A stretch of DNA of 6,086 nucleotides. It comes from Rhodospirillaceae bacterium. Its GTDB lineage: Bacteria > Pseudomonadota > Alphaproteobacteria > Rhodospirillales_A > Casp-alpha2. The position numbers were made by a program, and so were the translations under genes. Location of the stretch: the NCBI GenBank assembly GCA_003488105.1, contig DNMS01000130.1, positions 9,799 to 15,884 of the forward strand. Reading direction: 5' to 3'. Under the pieces are notes generated by a model. That model searched no databases, was not told the origin of the DNA, and saw only the letters and a program-made list of their open reading frames with translations. This document shows positions 5,659 to 6,086 of this stretch, in pieces (positions within the stretch are counted from its first letter, which is position 1; each line of letters starts with the position of its first letter).

Positions 5659-6086
5659 CTATTGCAGACGCGCCGCGACCGTGGGCGGCAGGCCGCCCTT
5701 GACGGCATCCAGGTCGCTCGGGAAGTACGATCGGCCGTTGCATTCCCCGTTGAACCGCCCGGACATTTCCGAATACAGACGAACCTGGCGGTTATGGCCT
5801 TCGACCGCGCCGCGCCGTTCCTCGACCCAAGCGTTGTAATCGGCAATCTGCGCCTCGTAGGCCTTGCGCCGTTCCGGGTCGGTCAGGGCGGCCATGGCCT
5901 GATGCTGCAGGCGCGGCCCGGCCTCTTGGATCCGGCCGTCCAGGTCGCGGATCGTTCCTTTCGCCGTCTCGATTTCTGTGGCGACCGCGTCGATACGGTG
6001 GGCCAGAATCAGGCAGGCCGCCAGCGTCTCAGGCGTCATCACCCCGGCGCGATAGGTCTTGGCCATGCCTTCATAGAGCTTCTCGG
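5659..6086 (-). CDS. hypothetical alpha-helical protein, 5' end possibly outside the window
   Basis: The frame ends in TAG (5661-5659) and stays open to the window edge. The first in-window ATG, at 6066, gives 135 aa. It has GAAGG only one base upstream, too close for normal initiation. The six codons before it read EKLYEG, so the true start may lie further out. Numbered from that ATG, residues about 13-50 are a charged helix with coiled-coil character (HRIDAVATEIETAKGTIRDL) and 64-104 a second one (DPERRKAYEAQIADYNAWVEERR). The C-terminus has a compact F-N-x-x-C-x-x-R-x-Y motif (105-114) and D-L-D-A-V. There is no signal peptide or membrane segment in the visible part. I do not recognise a family. 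It converges on the protease gene with a 22-nt gap. Confidence 0.68.
   Translation of the reverse strand, partial: EKLYEGMAKTYRAGVMTPETLAACLILAHRIDAVATEIETAKGTIRDLDGRIQEAGPRLQHQAMAALTDPERRKAYEAQIADYNAWVEERRGAVEGHNRQVRLYSEMSGRFNGECNGRSYFPSDLDAVKGGLPPTVAARLQ
5683..5698. terminator. GC-rich perfect hairpin near the convergent gene ends
   Basis: GGGCGGCAGGCCGCCC forms a perfect 7-bp GC-only stem on a 2-nt tip, 47 nt after the protease stop and inside the 3' coding end of the opposite gene (codons for KGGLPPT). Only two T residues follow on the plus strand, so it is not a classical intrinsic terminator, though it could slow polymerase or protect the protease mRNA. It may also simply reflect Gly-Gly and Pro-Pro codons. 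Confidence 0.22.

Noticed and set aside
5634..5661. TAGCC / GGCTA inverted repeat spanning both convergent stop codons as a bidirectional terminator
   Set aside because: The stem is only 5 bp with an 18-nt loop and no T-run, so it is easily explained by chance.
4875..5846. 323-codon minus-strand open frame opposite the protease gene
   Set aside because: It is antisense to the protease, whose DTGA and LLGMSFL motifs are clear. The product has the Gln/Gly/His/Arg-rich look of high-GC shadow frames.

Overview
The window comes from a high-GC proteobacterium, most likely an alphaproteobacterium (Rhodospirillales/Azospirillaceae-like; a guess from composition and gene types, not proven). It carries a compact iron-uptake signalling cassette on the minus strand and a small, apparently unrelated pair of envelope genes on the plus strand. 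A partial hypothetical gene lies at the right edge.

Iron cassette, read right to left: a FecI-family ECF sigma factor (4487-3957), a FecR-family membrane anti-sigma regulator (GTG start at 3867, ends 2854), and a TonB-dependent siderophore receptor of the transducer class, with an N-terminal STN signalling domain (2621-129). This is the cell-surface signalling layout. Ferric siderophore binding at the receptor is passed through the STN domain to the periplasmic part of FecR, which then allows the sigma factor to transcribe the receptor gene. Upstream of the sigma gene is a good sigma70-type promoter (-35 TTGCGA, 17-nt spacer, -10 TATAGT). Its spacer overlaps a Fur-box-like 19-mer, so iron repression of the regulators is likely. 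The 232 bp between fecR and the receptor gene hold a double-palindrome intergenic repeat, a short inverted repeat and a weak ECF-type promoter candidate.

The receptor gene looks mosaic. The signal peptide and STN part is about 63-78% GC in most 60-nt blocks, with near-saturated GC at third positions. The plug and barrel part is about 45-58% GC. The change falls near the junction between signalling domain and plug. This is the most interesting observation in the window.

Plus strand: divergent from the sigma gene lie an 85-residue predicted lipoprotein (4661-4918) and, 25 nt further on, a three-pass membrane-anchored retropepsin-like aspartic protease (4944-5636). The last minus-strand gene (5659 to the window edge) converges on the protease gene with a 22-nt gap. 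Its product is unrecognised and its frame stays open to the end of the window. Positions 1-42 may be the 3' end of another plus-strand gene. I see no RNA genes, CRISPR arrays, insertion sequences or phage genes, and no clearly undescribed system. The cassette is a known type with some unusual details.
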